NCBI RefSeq assembly: GCF_947488945.1
Contig: NZ_CANLBS010000007.1
Coordinates: forward strand, 124,001 to 188,000
Direction of reading: 5' to 3'
DNA: 64,000 bases
DNA from: an uncultured Streptomyces sp.
GTDB taxonomy: Bacteria > Actinomycetota > Actinomycetes > Streptomycetales > Streptomycetaceae
Shown here: piece by piece, positions 22,006 through 33,195 of the stretch
Position numbering within the stretch: position 1 is the stretch's first letter
Layout: every line of letters begins with the position of its first letter
The notes under the pieces: model-generated
Seen by the model: the letters and a program-made list of their open reading frames with translations, nothing else
What the model was told of the DNA's origin: nothing
Database searches by the model: none
Translations under genes and position numbers: made by a program

Positions 22006-24228
22006 TCAGCCCTTGTCCAGGTACTCCTCGCGGTCCTTGTCGAGCAGTGCGTCCAGCGCGACGCGCAGCTCGGGGTGGCGCTCCAGCCCGGGGTCGGCGG
22101 CGACCACGGAGACGGCCTCGGCGCGGGCGGCGGCGATGATCTCCTCGTCGTCGACGACGGTGAGCATCCGCAGGGAGGACCGGACTCCGGACTGGGCCTG
22201 GCCGAGGACGTCGCCCTCCCGGCGCTGTTCGAGGTCGATCCGGGAGAGCTCGAAGCCGTCGAGGGTGGCGGCGACCGCGCCGAGCCGGGCGCGGGCGGGG
22301 CTCGCCCCGTGCGCCTCGGTGACCAGCAGGCAGACGCCGGGGGCCGATCCCCGGCCCACCCGGCCGCGGAGCTGGTGGAGCTGGGAGACGCCGAACCGGT
22401 CGGCGTCCATGATCACCATCGCGGTGGCGTTGGGCACGTTGACGCCGACCTCGATGACGGTGGTGGCGACGAGGACGTCGACCCGGCCGGCGGCGAACCG
22501 GCGCATCACGTCGTCCTTGTCGTCGGGCGCCATCCTGCCGTGCAGCACCTCGACGCGCAGACCCGCCAGCGGGCCCGCGGAGAGCTGGGCCGCGACGTCC
22601 AGCACGGCGAGCGGCGGGCGCTTGTCGGCCTCCGGCCCGTCCTTCTTCTCCTTCTTCTGCTGGGCCTTCTCGTCGTCGTCCCCGATCCGGGGGCAGACGA
22701 CGTATGCCTGGTGACCGCCCTCCACCTCCTCCCTGATCCGCTCCCAGGCGCGGGCGAGGAAGTGGGGTTTGTCGGCGGCGGGCACCACGTGGCTGGCGAT
22801 CGGCGAGCGCCCGGCCGGGAGCTGGTCCAGGACGGAGGTCTCCAGGTCGCCGAAGACGGTCATGGCGACCGTGCGCGGGATCGGGGTCGCGGTCATCACC
22901 AGCAGGTGCGGCGGCTGCTTGCCCTTGGACCGCAGGGCGTCGCGCTGCTCGACGCCGAAGCGGTGCTGCTCGTCGACGACGACCAGGCCGAGGTCGTGGA
23001 ACTGGACCTTGTCCTCGATCAGGGCGTGGGTGCCGATGACGATGCCGGCCTCGCCGGTGACCAGGTCGAGCAGGGCCTGCCGACGGGCGGCGGTGCCCAT
23101 GGAGCCGGTGAGCAGCACGACTTTGGTACCGCGGTCGGAGCCTCCGAGCATGCCGCCCTCGGCCAGTTCGCCCATCATCTCGGTGATGGAGCGGTGGTGC
23201 TGCTGGGCGAGCACCTCGGTGGGCGCGAGCATCGCGGCCTGGCCGCCCGCGTCGACGACGGTGAGCATGGCGCGCAGGGCCACCATGGTCTTTCCGGAGC
23301 CGACCTCGCCCTGGAGCAGCCGGTGCATGGGGTGTTCGGTGGCGAGGTCGCCGAAGATCTCCGCGGTGACCTTGAGCTGGCCCTCGGTGAGGGTGAAGGG
23401 GAGCGTCGCGTCGAAGGCGTCGAGCAGTCCGCCGGTGACGGCCCGGCGGGCGACGGCGGGGAGCTGGGTGTCGGCGTACCGGCGGCGGGCGAGGGCGACC
23501 TGCAGGACGAAGGCCTCGTCCCACTTCAGCCGGGCGCGGGCGTCGGCGACGTCGGCCTTGGTCTGCGGGCGGTGCACCTTGTGCAGTGCCTCGGGCAGCG
23601 GCACGAACCCGCGTCCCTCGCGCAGCGCGGCCGGCAGCGGGTCGACGGCCCGGTCGGCGCTGGGCAGCACCACGTCGACGGCCTTGGCGATGCGCCAGGA
23701 GTCGAGCTGCTTGCAGGCCGGGTAGATCGGCAGCAGCCGCCCGGCGAAGGCGTCGACCGCCTCGGCCACGTCCGCCTCCGGATCGCCGGCGGAGCCCTCC
23801 GGCGGCGCGTCCAGGAGCTGGTAGGTGGGATGGGCGAGCTGCGTCTTGCGGTTGAAGACCGAGACCTTGCCCGCGAACATCGCCCGGCGTCCGGGGAGCA
23901 GTTCCTTGTGCGGCTTGTGGACCCCGTGGCCGAAGAAGACGAGCTGGAGCTTGCCGGAGCCGTCGGTGAGAGTGACTTCCAGGCGTTTGCCGCGCCCGCC
24001 GTTGAAGGCCATGATCCGGGCGTCGGCGACCTGCGCGACGACCGTGACGTGCTCGTCGACGGGGAGGTCGGTGAGCGACGTCAGCCGGCCGCGCTCCTCG
24101 TACCGCCGCGGGTAGTGGTGCAGCAGGTCCCCGACCGTGTGCAGACCGAGGTGGTCGGCCATCACCTTCGCGGTGGCTCCGCCGAGCAGCTTCTTGAGGG
24201 GTTCATCGAGCGCAGACACGCGTTCCAT
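22006..24228 (-). CDS. recG: ATP-dependent DNA helicase RecG
   Basis: 740-residue helicase that remodels stalled forks and Holliday junctions. The N-terminal wedge/OB domain contains HHYPRRYEERG. The helicase core has GSGKTMVALRAM (Walker A), DEQHRFGVEQR (DExH box), TATPIPRT and QLRGRVGRG (motif VI). A Lys-rich insertion (KAQQKKEKKDG) lies around residues 515-530. Start ATG at 24228, with a weak RBS. It follows the DAK-domain gene as in many Gram-positives. Confidence 0.97.
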   Translation of the reverse strand: MERVSALDEPLKKLLGGATAKVMADHLGLHTVGDLLHHYPRRYEERGRLTSLTDLPVDEHVTVVAQVADARIMAFNGGRGKRLEVTLTDGSGKLQLVFFGHGVHKPHKELLPGRRAMFAGKVSVFNRKTQLAHPTYQLLDAPPEGSAGDPEADVAEAVDAFAGRLLPIYPACKQLDSWRIAKAVDVVLPSADRAVDPLPAALREGRGFVPLPEALHKVHRPQTKADVADARARLKWDEAFVLQVALARRRYADTQLPAVARRAVTGGLLDAFDATLPFTLTEGQLKVTAEIFGDLATEHPMHRLLQGEVGSGKTMVALRAMLTVVDAGGQAAMLAPTEVLAQQHHRSITEMMGELAEGGMLGGSDRGTKVVLLTGSMGTAARRQALLDLVTGEAGIVIGTHALIEDKVQFHDLGLVVVDEQHRFGVEQRDALRSKGKQPPHLLVMTATPIPRTVAMTVFGDLETSVLDQLPAGRSPIASHVVPAADKPHFLARAWERIREEVEGGHQAYVVCPRIGDDDEKAQQKKEKKDGPEADKRPPLAVLDVAAQLSAGPLAGLRVEVLHGRMAPDDKDDVMRRFAAGRVDVLVATTVIEVGVNVPNATAMVIMDADRFGVSQLHQLRGRVGRGSAPGVCLLVTEAHGASPARARLGAVAATLDGFELSRIDLEQRREGDVLGQAQSGVRSSLRMLTVVDDEEIIAAARAEAVSVVAADPGLERHPELRVALDALLDKDREEYLDKG

Positions 24229-24287
24229 TGCACACCACGGCACCGACAACCGTGCGCCGGGCACGGCCGTGGGACCGCCGGGACCCG

Positions 24288-25931
24288 CTACTCGACGCCG
24301 ATGAGCAGCGGGGCGCTCTGGTGGCCGCCCCGGTAGACCACGGTGTCGACGGCCAGGTGGCCCGCGCGCACATGGGTCTCCAGCTCGTCCCCGAAGGAGT
24401 CGGGCACGCCTTCGCCGAGGACCAGGGTGACGAGTTCGCCGCCGGCCGCGAGCATCCGGTCGAGCACCGTGCGGGCCGCGCCGGGGACGTCGGGGCCGAT
24501 GAGCGCGACGTCCCCGTCGATCAGGCCGAGGACGTCGCCGGCCTGGCAGATACCGGCGGTGGTCCAGGACCGGTGCTCGGCGACGGCGACCTCGGCGTAC
24601 CGGGTGGCGCCCGCGGCGGCGGTCATCGCGACCACGTCCTCGTCGAAGGACCGCTCGGGCTCGTGGACGGCGAGGGCGGCGATGCCCTGGACGGCGGCCC
24701 GGGTGGGGATCACGGCGACCCGGATGCCCTCGGCCCTGGCCTGTTCGGCGGCGGCGGCCGCGGTGTGGCGCAGACCGGCGTCGTTGGGCAGCAGCACCAC
24801 TTCGCGGGCGTGCGCGCGGCGGACGGCGTCGACCAGCTCGCCGCTGGCGGGCGGCTCCCCGGGCCGGGCGAGGACGGTGGTGGCGCCGGCCCGCGCGCAC
24901 AGGTCGCAGAGTCCGTCGCCGGGGACGACGGCCACGACGGCCCGGCGGGCGGGCTCGGGGCGGGCCTGGCCGCGGGCGGCGGCGAAGTGGGTGATGCGGA
25001 TGCGGTGCGGCCGGCCCGCCTCGACCCCGGCCTCCACGGCGGCGCCGGCGTCGTCGACGTGCACGTGGACGTTCCACAGGCCGTCGCCGCCGACGACGAC
25101 CAGGGAGTCGCCGAGGCCGTCCAGCCGGGTGCGCAGCCGCTCCACGGCCTCGTCCGCGGCCTCCAGGAGGTAGATCACCTCGAACGCGGGCCCCTCCCCG
25201 GGCTCCCCCGCGCAGTCGTCGGCCGGGGCGGGGCCGCCGGGGGCCCGGTCGGGCGGGCCGGGGACGGGCCGGGTGGCGCGGACGGGCGCCCGCCCGGTGA
25301 CGGTCTCCAGGAGCGCCCCGAGGACGACGACGAGTCCTCGTCCTCCGGCGTCCACGACGCCGGCCCGTTGCAGCACGGGGAGGCGGTCCGGGGTCGTCTC
25401 CAGGGCGGCGACGGCACCCTCGTGGGCCGCCGCGGCCACGGCGGCGAGGTCGCCCGACGCCGCCCCGGCGACTTCGGCGGCCTCGGCGGCGGCGGTGGCG
25501 ACGGTGAGGACGGTGCCCTCGACGGGGTGGGCGACGGCCCGGCGGGCGGAGGCGGCGGCGCGGGAGAGGGCGCGGGCGAGGTGGTCGCCGTCGCCGCCGG
25601 CGGCCAGGACCGAGGCCATGGCGCGCAGCAGTTGGGCCAGGATGGTGCCGGAGTTGCCGCGGGCTCCGATGAGCGCCCCGTGCGCCATGGCGCGTACGGC
25701 GTCGGCGGTGGCGGGGGCGGTGGTCCCGGTCGCGTGGGCGGCGAACACCGCTTCGACGGCCGCCGCCGCGGACTCGGCGGTCAGGTACAGGTTGGTGCCG
25801 GTGTCGCCGTCCGCGACGGGATAGACGTTGATCGCGTCGATCTCCTCACGCTCCCGGCCGAGGCCCTCCAGGGCCAGTGCGCACCAGGTGCGTACCGCGA
25901 CGGCGTCCAGGGTGTCGGTGGGGTGCGGCAC
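24288..25931 (-). CDS. DAK2/DhaL-domain protein, FakA/YloV-like
   Basis: 547-residue protein. The N-terminal DhaL domain (about 1-200) carries the Mg-ATP motif NVYPVADGDTGTNLYL and GARGNSGTILAQ. The middle and C-terminal domains match the YloV/FakA arrangement. FakA phosphorylates fatty acids bound to FakB in Firmicutes; the role in Streptomyces is inferred only. A Pro/Gly-rich linker is present at about 235-265. GTG start with AAGGAGG upstream. It lies between recG and divergent rpmB, a conserved neighbourhood. Confidence 0.9.
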   Translation of the reverse strand: MPHPTDTLDAVAVRTWCALALEGLGREREEIDAINVYPVADGDTGTNLYLTAESAAAAVEAVFAAHATGTTAPATADAVRAMAHGALIGARGNSGTILAQLLRAMASVLAAGGDGDHLARALSRAAASARRAVAHPVEGTVLTVATAAAEAAEVAGAASGDLAAVAAAAHEGAVAALETTPDRLPVLQRAGVVDAGGRGLVVVLGALLETVTGRAPVRATRPVPGPPDRAPGGPAPADDCAGEPGEGPAFEVIYLLEAADEAVERLRTRLDGLGDSLVVVGGDGLWNVHVHVDDAGAAVEAGVEAGRPHRIRITHFAAARGQARPEPARRAVVAVVPGDGLCDLCARAGATTVLARPGEPPASGELVDAVRRAHAREVVLLPNDAGLRHTAAAAAEQARAEGIRVAVIPTRAAVQGIAALAVHEPERSFDEDVVAMTAAAGATRYAEVAVAEHRSWTTAGICQAGDVLGLIDGDVALIGPDVPGAARTVLDRMLAAGGELVTLVLGEGVPDSFGDELETHVRAGHLAVDTVVYRGGHQSAPLLIGVE

Positions 25932-26077
25932 CGTCTTCAGTCCTCCTTGAGCGCGGCCGTGGCGGCTGCACGGCAGCGTATCCGCACGCCCCCGGAGGTG
26001 ACGGGGGGCGGGAGGAGCGCGGGCCGGACCGTGGTAGTTTCGTTGTACCGACGCAGCCGTTGTATGGTGTTTCGGTT

Positions 26078-26095
26078 GCCCGATGCGAATCGGGC
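26078..26095 (+). promoter_or_regulatory. Small hairpin upstream of rpmB
   Basis: GCCCGAT-GCGA-ATCGGGC, 86 bp upstream of the rpmB start. It may fold in the mRNA leader. No ribosomal-protein leader family was recognised, so a role is uncertain. Confidence 0.35.
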
Positions 26096-26181
26096 TATTC
26101 CTCCGGTACCGCCACTTCAGTTCGCTGATTCCGGCGTGCCGGAATTCACTGTAAGTGCATCTGAAGTCTTTGGAGTGACCC

Positions 26182-26367
26182 GTGGCTGCCAACTGCGACG
26201 TCTGCGGCAAGGGGCCGGGCTTCGGCAACAACATTTCGCACTCGCACCGCCGTACGTCCCGTCGCTGGAATCCCAACATCCAGCGCGTGCGTGCAGTGGT
26301 CGGTCGGACGCCGAAGCGGCTCAACGTCTGCACCTCGTGCATCAAGGCCGGCAAGGTCGCGCGCTGA
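26182..26367 (+). CDS. rpmB: Ribosomal protein bL28
   Basis: 61-residue large-subunit protein. It starts [14 protein letters not shown] with the conserved histidine/arginine segment [14 protein letters not shown] and ends with [12 protein letters not shown]. Both CxxC pairs are present, so this is the zinc-binding form. GTG start with GGAGTGACCC upstream. Transcribed alone, divergent from the DAK-domain gene and followed by a strong terminator. Confidence 0.97.
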   Translation: MAANCDVCGKGPGFGNNISHSHRRTSRRWNPNIQRVRAVVGRTPKRLNVCTSCIKAGKVAR

Positions 26368-26400
26368 CGTACACGTCGTAGCGCAGCCTTCCGGTTGCCC

Positions 26401-26434
26401 AAAAAGCCGGTCCACCTCGGTGGACCGGCTTTTT
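26401..26434. terminator. Bidirectional terminator between rpmB and thiD
   Basis: Perfect 16-bp inverted repeat beginning AAAAAGCCGGTCC and ending GGCTTTTT with a 2-nt centre. It gives a GC stem with a T tract on both strands, serving convergent rpmB and thiD. Confidence 0.95.
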
Positions 26435-26465
26435 GCTGTGCCCGTGCGGGCCGTGGCCGTCCCGG

Positions 26466-27272
26466 TCAGGCGCCGCGGGTGCGCCAGCCGTGGTCGACCG
26501 GGCCGATCCCGGCACCGAGCGGGAAGCCGCCCTCGATGGCTCCGGTGACGTAGGTCTTGGCGTTGCGGACGGCGGTGGGGACGTTCTGGCCCCGGGCCAG
26601 TCCGCAGGCGATGGCGGAGGCGAGGGTGCAGCCGGTGCCGTGGGTGTGCCGGTTGTCGTGCCGGGGAGCGTGCAGCCAGTGCTCCTCGGAGCCGTCGGTG
26701 AGCAGGTCCACCGCCTCACCGGGCAGATGGCCGCCCTTGACGACGACCCAGCGCGGACCGAACTCCAGCAGCGCGCCGGCGGCCCGGCGCATCCCGCGTT
26801 CGTCCGTGACCGCGATCCCGGTGAGCTGCGCCACTTCGTCGAGGTTCGGGGTCGCGACGGTGGCGACGGGCAGCAGCTTCGTGCGTACGGCGTCGAGCGC
26901 CTCGGAGGCCAGCAGGGAATCGCCGTGCTTGGAGACCCCGACCGGGTCCACGACCACCGGGGCCCGGGTGCCGGCGAGCAGTCCGGCCACGGTCTCGACG
27001 AGGACGGCGGACGAGAGCATGCCGGTCTTCACGGCCTGGACCCCGATGTCGTCGACGACGCTGCGGTACTGGGCGGTGACCGCTTCGGCGGGCAGGTCCC
27101 AGGCGCCCTGCACCCCCAGGGAGTTCTGCGCGGTCACGGCGGTCAGCACGCTCATGCCGTGGCATCCGAGGGCGAGCATCGTCTTCAGGTCGGCCTGGAT
27201 CCCCGCGCCGCCGCCGGAGTCGGAGCCGGCGACGGTGAGCACACGGGGCAGGGCGGAGGTGGTTATCGGCAT
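26466..27272 (-). CDS. thiD: Hydroxymethylpyrimidine kinase / HMP-phosphate kinase
   Basis: 268-residue ribokinase-family enzyme that phosphorylates hydroxymethylpyrimidine twice in thiamine synthesis. It shows [19 protein letters not shown] at the N-terminus, [10 protein letters not shown], and the anion-hole motif [13 protein letters not shown] with the catalytic aspartate region replaced by the usual GTGC. Followed upstream by thiL on the same strand (69 bp). The ATG at 27272 has no strong RBS. Confidence 0.95.
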   Translation of the reverse strand: MPITTSALPRVLTVAGSDSGGGAGIQADLKTMLALGCHGMSVLTAVTAQNSLGVQGAWDLPAEAVTAQYRSVVDDIGVQAVKTGMLSSAVLVETVAGLLAGTRAPVVVDPVGVSKHGDSLLASEALDAVRTKLLPVATVATPNLDEVAQLTGIAVTDERGMRRAAGALLEFGPRWVVVKGGHLPGEAVDLLTDGSEEHWLHAPRHDNRHTHGTGCTLASAIACGLARGQNVPTAVRNAKTYVTGAIEGGFPLGAGIGPVDHGWRTRGA

Positions 27273-27341
27273 GGCCCGCAATCTACTGGGGATCTTCCGC
27301 GACGCCGATCCGGTCCCACCTGCTGGTCGCCCCCGGCCGGT

Positions 27342-28307
27342 TCAGTCCTCGATGGAACCGAAGTGGTCCCAGCCGCCCGTGCTCGTCCAGGGCGCCCCGT
27401 CCACGGTGACCTGGGGCAGCGCCGAGGGGTGCACGACCTCGCCGATGACCCGCCAGCGCGCGGGGAGTTTGACCTCCGGCGGGAAGGTCGCGACGATCGC
27501 GTGGTCCTCGCCCCCGGTCAGCACCCACTGGAGCGGGTCGACGCCGACGGCCTGGCCGATGTCCGACATCTGCGAGGGGATGTCGATCAGTCCGGACCGC
27601 AGGTCGATGCGGACCTTGCTGGCCTCGGCGATGTGCCCGAGGTCGGCGACGAGTCCGTCACTGACGTCCGTCATCGCGGTGGCGCCGAGCCCGGCCGCCG
27701 CGGGGCCCGCGTGGTACGGGGGTTCGGGCCGCCGGTGGGCCTCGACGAAGGCGCGCGGCGAGCGGAACCCGCGGGAGAGCACGGCGAATCCGGCGGCGGA
27801 CCAGCCGAGCCAGCCGGTGACGGCGACGACGTCGCCGGGGCGGGCCCCGCCGCGGGTGACGGGGTCGTGGTTGCGCAGGTCGCCGAGGGCGGTGATGGCG
27901 ATGGTGATGGTGTCGCCGCCGACGACGTCGCCGCCGACGACGGCCGCCCCCGCCACCTGGCACTCGTCGCGCAGGCCGTCCATCAGTTCGGCGGCCCAGG
28001 TGACCGGCAGGGCGGCGGGCACCACGAGCCCGAGCAGCAGCGCGGTGGGCACCGCGCCCATCGCGGCGATGTCCGCGAGGTTCTGCGCCGCCGCCTTGCG
28101 GCCGACGTCGTACGCCGTCGACCAGTCGCGGCGGAAGTGCCGCCCTTCCAGCAGGACGTCCGTACTCACCACGACCCTGCGGTCCGGCGCGGCCACCACG
28201 GCGGCGTCGTCGCCGGGGCCCAGCCGCACCGCCGGAGTGGTGGTGAGCCGGGAGGTGAGCTCCTTGATGAGCCCGAACTCCCCCAACTCGCCCACGGTTC
28301 CCTTCAC
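27342..28307 (-). CDS. thiL: Thiamine-monophosphate kinase
   Basis: 321-residue enzyme making thiamine diphosphate from thiamine monophosphate. Motifs: GPGDDAAVV near the N-terminus, STDVLLEGRHFR, GGDVVGGDTITI, TDVSDGL and the C-terminal GGEDHAIV. Normal length. GTG start; thiL-thiD probably form one transcript. Confidence 0.95.
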   Translation of the reverse strand: MKGTVGELGEFGLIKELTSRLTTTPAVRLGPGDDAAVVAAPDRRVVVSTDVLLEGRHFRRDWSTAYDVGRKAAAQNLADIAAMGAVPTALLLGLVVPAALPVTWAAELMDGLRDECQVAGAAVVGGDVVGGDTITIAITALGDLRNHDPVTRGGARPGDVVAVTGWLGWSAAGFAVLSRGFRSPRAFVEAHRRPEPPYHAGPAAAGLGATAMTDVSDGLVADLGHIAEASKVRIDLRSGLIDIPSQMSDIGQAVGVDPLQWVLTGGEDHAIVATFPPEVKLPARWRVIGEVVHPSALPQVTVDGAPWTSTGGWDHFGSIED

Positions 28308-28573
28308 CGAGTCTCACCTCTCATGTGTCGCGCCGGGCGTCCGCCCGGGCTGTCGTGGCCGTCGCGGGCCGGGCGTTCCCCGTGCGGCGGACCCGGCTCG
28401 CGGTCGCGGGCCGTCACCGCTGTCGGTACCGTCGTAAGACACGTCAACTTCTGCCGTCCGTACGCCACGCCGGGGCCGGCACCCGGTCCCGGGGTCTCCC
28501 CGCGCCCGTCGGCGACGCGATAACGTGGCGTCCCTTTCCCCCACATGATCCTCGTGGCCGCCCTGGAGGTTCC

Positions 28574-28807
28574 GTGGTACAGGCGTACATCCTCATCCAG
28601 ACCGAGGTGGGCAAGGCGTCGACCGTCGCCGAGACCGTCTCGAAGATCCCGGGAGTGATCCAGGCAGAAGACGTCACCGGACCCTATGACGTGATCGTGC
28701 GCGCGCAGGCCGATTCGGTCGACGAGCTCGGTCGCATGGTGGTCGCCAAAGTCCAGCAGGTGGACGGCATCACACGAACCCTGACCTGCCCCGTCGTCCA
28801 CCTCTGA
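28574..28807 (+). CDS. Lrp/AsnC ligand-binding (RAM) domain protein
   Basis: 77-residue stand-alone RAM domain with no DNA-binding helix-turn-helix: VQAYILIQTEVGKAS, then GPYDVIVRAQA and TLTCPVVHL. Such proteins probably bind amino acids or modulate full-length Lrp proteins. GTG start with TGGAGG 4 nt upstream. Divergent from thiL. Target unknown. Confidence 0.92.
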   Translation: MVQAYILIQTEVGKASTVAETVSKIPGVIQAEDVTGPYDVIVRAQADSVDELGRMVVAKVQQVDGITRTLTCPVVHL

Positions 28808-28815
28808 CCCCCGTC

Positions 28816-28821
28816 TACGCT
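28816..28821 (+). promoter_or_regulatory. Candidate -10 element for a leaderless transcript
   Basis: TACGCT followed by 6 nt and then the GTG of the DUF3515 gene. In actinobacteria a TAnnnT element about 7 nt before the start codon with no RBS usually marks a leaderless mRNA. No -35 is recognisable. Confidence 0.5.
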
Positions 28822-28827
28822 GGCCCG

Positions 28828-29316
28828 GTGACGTTTTCCCGCCGCCGGTCCCCGCGCCCGCTGTTGTTCGGTCCGTCCGCCGTCGTGCTCGTCCTGGCCG
28901 CGGCGGGCTGCACCGCCGGGGGTGCGCAGCCCGCCGTGACGGCTCCCTCCCCCTCGGGGGAGGCGGCCGCGTACTGCGAGGCGCTGGACCGGGCGCTGCC
29001 CGGCACCGTGGCCGGCCTGGAACGCTCCGACCCCTCGCCGCGGTCGCCGCTGACCGCCGGCTGGGGGGACGGGGCGATCGTACTGCGCTGCGGTGTCCCG
29101 CGGCCCGCGAAGATGGAGGACGCCCAGTCCAAGGCGATCGACGCGGACGGCGTCAACTGGCTGCTGGAGCAGCGGGCCGACGACGGGCCCCGGTTCACCT
29201 CGACGTACCGCAAGGCGTACGTCGAGGTGACGATGGACGAGAGGTTCGCGCACGACGCCAGCCCGCTCGCGGAGTTCGCCGGAGCCGTCCGCCGGACGGT
29301 CCCCGAGAGCCTGTGA
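28828..29316 (+). CDS. DUF3515 lipoprotein
   Basis: 162-residue exported lipoprotein of unknown function. Signal peptide with lipobox LAAAGC (Cys at about residue 28), then a small alpha/beta domain containing YCEALDRALP, VLRCGVPRP and WLLEQR. The GTG lacks a Shine-Dalgarno sequence but follows a TACGCT element, suggesting leaderless expression. Convergent with ddl. Membership is by resemblance to the conserved gene found next to ddl in Streptomyces. Confidence 0.85.
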   Translation: MTFSRRRSPRPLLFGPSAVVLVLAAAGCTAGGAQPAVTAPSPSGEAAAYCEALDRALPGTVAGLERSDPSPRSPLTAGWGDGAIVLRCGVPRPAKMEDAQSKAIDADGVNWLLEQRADDGPRFTSTYRKAYVEVTMDERFAHDASPLAEFAGAVRRTVPESL

Positions 29317-29362
29317 GCGGGCGGCGTCGCGCGCGTGGGGCCAAGGCGTGCGACCGGACCGG

Positions 29363-30538
<1,176 letters not shown>

Positions 30539-30572
30539 ATCGCGATGAGCGTACCTGCTGGTAGGGGCGGCG

Positions 30573-31583
30573 TCAGCGTCGCTCGGGCTTGGGGCTGCGC
30601 GACATGAGCTCCTTCACCGCGAGGACCGGCGACTTGCCCTCGTGGACGATCTCCACGACCGTTTCCGTGATCGGCATGTCGACGCCGTGCCTGCGGGCCA
30701 GGTCGAGCACGGACTCGCAGGACTTGACGCCCTCGGCGGTCTGCTTGGTGGCGGCGACGGTCTGTTCGAGCGTCATGCCCCGGCCGAGGTTGGTGCCGAA
30801 GGTGTGGTTGCGCGACAGCGGCGAGGAGCAGGTGGCCACCAGGTCGCCGAGTCCGGCCAGTCCGGAGAAGGTCAGCGGATCGGCGCCCATCGCCAGGCCC
30901 AGACGGGTGGTCTCGGCGAGGCCGCGGGTGATGAGCGAGCCCTTGGTGTTGTCGCCGAGGCCCATGCCGTCCGCGATGCCGACGGCCAGCCCGATGACGT
31001 TCTTGACCGCGCCGCCGAGCTCGCACCCCACCACGTCGGTGACGGTGTACGGCCGGAAGTACGGGGTGTGGCAGGCCGCCTGGAGCCGCTGGGCGACGCT
31101 CTCGTCCTCGCACGCCACGACGGCGGCGGCCGGGCGGCGTTCGGCGATCTCTTTGGCGAGGTTGGGGCCGGTGATGACCGCCACCCGGTCCGGGGAGACC
31201 TTGGTGACGTCCGCGATGACCTCGCTCATCAGCTTCGCGGTGCCGAGTTCGACGCCCTTCATCAGCGAGACGAGGACGGTCTGCGGCTCCAGGTGCGGGG
31301 CCCACGCGGCGAGGTTCTCCCGCAGGGTCTGGGAGGGCACCACCAGGACCGCGAAGTCGGCGCCGCGCAGCGCCTCGGCGGCGTCGGTGGTGGCCCGCAC
31401 GGAGGCGGGGAGTTCGATCCCGGGCAGGTAGTCGGGGTTGGTGCGGGTGGTGTTGATCGCCTCGGCGACCTCGGGCCGGCGTCCCCAGAGGGTGACCTCG
31501 CAGCCCGCGTCGGCGAGGACCATGCCGAAGGCGGTACCCCACGAGCCGGTTCCGAAGACGGCTGCCTTGCCGGGGTGCGTCAC
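30573..31583 (-). CDS. gpsA: Glycerol-3-phosphate dehydrogenase (NAD(P)+)
   Basis: 336-residue enzyme supplying sn-glycerol-3-phosphate for phospholipids. Rossmann motif [12 protein letters not shown], then [16 protein letters not shown], catalytic lysine region [14 protein letters not shown] and [12 protein letters not shown]. Its GTG overlaps the plsC stop as GTGA. The pairing with plsC links both to phosphatidic acid synthesis. Confidence 0.97.
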   Translation of the reverse strand: MTHPGKAAVFGTGSWGTAFGMVLADAGCEVTLWGRRPEVAEAINTTRTNPDYLPGIELPASVRATTDAAEALRGADFAVLVVPSQTLRENLAAWAPHLEPQTVLVSLMKGVELGTAKLMSEVIADVTKVSPDRVAVITGPNLAKEIAERRPAAAVVACEDESVAQRLQAACHTPYFRPYTVTDVVGCELGGAVKNVIGLAVGIADGMGLGDNTKGSLITRGLAETTRLGLAMGADPLTFSGLAGLGDLVATCSSPLSRNHTFGTNLGRGMTLEQTVAATKQTAEGVKSCESVLDLARRHGVDMPITETVVEIVHEGKSPVLAVKELMSRSPKPERR

Positions 31584-32332
31584 GTGGTTCCCTTTCCCTT
31601 CGCCCTGCGCCGCTGCTCCGCGCGGGCCTTGCGGTGATCGTAGGGCGTGGCGGGGGCCTTCTCGCCGCGCACGATCTCCAGCTGCGCGGTGACGGCGGCC
31701 ATGATGGCCGCCGTGACCTCGCGCAGCACCTCCGGGGTGGGCTCCCGGCCGTAGAACCGGTCCAGGTCGACCGGCGGCCCGGCCTGCACCTGGAAGGTCT
31801 TGCGGGGGAAGAGCCGGAGCTTCTTCTCCTTGGCGTACGGCGGCATCACGAGGTTGGCGCCCCACTGGGCGACCGGGATGACCGGGGCGCGGGTGAGCAG
31901 CGCCAGCCGGGCGGCGCCGGTCTTGCCGGCCATCGGCCACATCTCGGGGTCGCGGGTCAGGGTGCCCTCCGGGTAGAAGGCCACGCATTCGCCCCGCTCG
32001 ATCGCGGCGACGGCCGCCCGGAAGGCGTCCAGTGCGTCGGTGGTCTCCCGGTAGACCGGGATCTGGCCGGTCCCCCGCAGGATCATGCCGACGAACGGGG
32101 TGCGGAAGAGGCCGGCCTTGGCCAGGTACCTCGGCACCCGGCCGGTGTTGTACTGGAAGTGCCCGTAGGACAGCGGGTCCAGGTACGAGTTGTGGTTGAC
32201 GGCCGTGATGAATCCGCCTTCGGCCGGAATGTGTTCCATTCCACGCCAGTCGCGCTTGAAGAGAACCACCAGCGGCGGTTTGGCGATGGCCGCTGCCAGG
32301 CGGTACCAGAAGCCGATTCTGCGGCCGGACAC
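31580..32332 (-). CDS. plsC: 1-acyl-sn-glycerol-3-phosphate acyltransferase
   Basis: 250-residue membrane-associated acyltransferase. It has the catalytic NHNSYLD (HX4D) motif and the glycerophosphate-binding [11 protein letters not shown] motif. The tail is Lys/Arg-rich. GTG start. It is translationally coupled to gpsA by a 4-bp overlap, placing two phosphatidate-pathway steps in one operon. Confidence 0.93.
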   Translation of the reverse strand: MSGRRIGFWYRLAAAIAKPPLVVLFKRDWRGMEHIPAEGGFITAVNHNSYLDPLSYGHFQYNTGRVPRYLAKAGLFRTPFVGMILRGTGQIPVYRETTDALDAFRAAVAAIERGECVAFYPEGTLTRDPEMWPMAGKTGAARLALLTRAPVIPVAQWGANLVMPPYAKEKKLRLFPRKTFQVQAGPPVDLDRFYGREPTPEVLREVTAAIMAAVTAQLEIVRGEKAPATPYDHRKARAEQRRRAKGKGTT

Positions 32333-32489
32333 CCGGACACCTTTCCCTAGTTCGTGGACCTGACTGCCTGGCTACCGACGGTCAAGTCACGCCCCAGGCC
32401 CCTGCTCTGCAGAGAACACCGTACGCCTCGCCCCACGGGCCGGTCCCGCAGGTTCTCCTACCGGCGCGCGAGAATGGCCGCCGACGCTC

Positions 32490-33185
32490 ATGGAGGGGGA
32501 GATCGCCACGAACACCGACCCGACCGACGGCTGGTCCCTGATCGTTCCGCTGAAGCCCTTGGCGCACGCCAAGAGCAGGCTGGAGCGGGCGACGGGCGGC
32601 CCGTGGCGGCCCCGGCTCGCGCTGGCGTTCGCGCAGGACACGGTGGCCGCGGCGCTCGCCTGCCGCGCCGTCCACGATGTGGTGGTCGTCACGGACGATC
32701 CGGTCGCGGCGGCGGCCCTCGCGGAGCTCGGCGCCCGGGTGGTGCCGGACGCCCCGGCCGCGGGGCTCAACCCGGCGCTCGCCCACGGCGCCCGGGCGGC
32801 GCGGGCCCGGCGGGCGGGCTGCCCGGTCGCCGCACTGAACGCGGATCTCCCGGCGCTGCGGCCCGGCGAATTGGACCGGGTGCTCGAATTCTCTTCCGGA
32901 TTTCCCCGTACATTTCTCACCGATGCCGCGGGAATCGGCACGACATTTCTGTCGGCCCGCCGGGGTTCGGAATTGCGTCCGGTTTTCGGAGGTCCTTCCC
33001 GGTTGCGTCATCTCGCCTCCGGCGCGAGGGAAGTCACTCTGGCCGGGCTGGATTCCGTCCGCCGGGACGTCGACACCGGCGAGGACCTGCGGGTCGCACT
33101 GGAGCTGGGGGTGGGGCCGCACACGGCCGCTCTGGACGCCGCGGCGGCCCTGGACGCCGGCGCCGCGCCGGCGGGCGACCGCTAG
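32490..33185 (+). CDS. cofC: Phospholactate/phosphoenolpyruvate guanylyltransferase (CofC/FbiD)
   Basis: 231-residue nucleotidyltransferase of coenzyme F420 synthesis. It shows IVPLKPLAHAKSRL, VVVVTDDP and ALNADLPALRPGEL, the conserved CofC core. The only usual in-frame start is the ATG at 32490, which has no clear RBS; a strong GGAGGGGGAG lies just inside it and is followed only by ATC. Other F420 genes are not in the window. Confidence 0.9.
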   Translation: MEGEIATNTDPTDGWSLIVPLKPLAHAKSRLERATGGPWRPRLALAFAQDTVAAALACRAVHDVVVVTDDPVAAAALAELGARVVPDAPAAGLNPALAHGARAARARRAGCPVAALNADLPALRPGELDRVLEFSSGFPRTFLTDAAGIGTTFLSARRGSELRPVFGGPSRLRHLASGAREVTLAGLDSVRRDVDTGEDLRVALELGVGPHTAALDAAAALDAGAAPAGDR

Positions 33186-33188
33186 GCT
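33183..33188 (+). promoter_or_regulatory. Candidate -10 element for a leaderless transcript
   Basis: TAGGCT, then 7 nt, then the ATG at 33196, with no RBS between. The element overlaps the cofC stop codon. It is the standard actinobacterial pattern for a leaderless mRNA. Confidence 0.55.
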
Positions 33189-33195
33189 GCCGTCC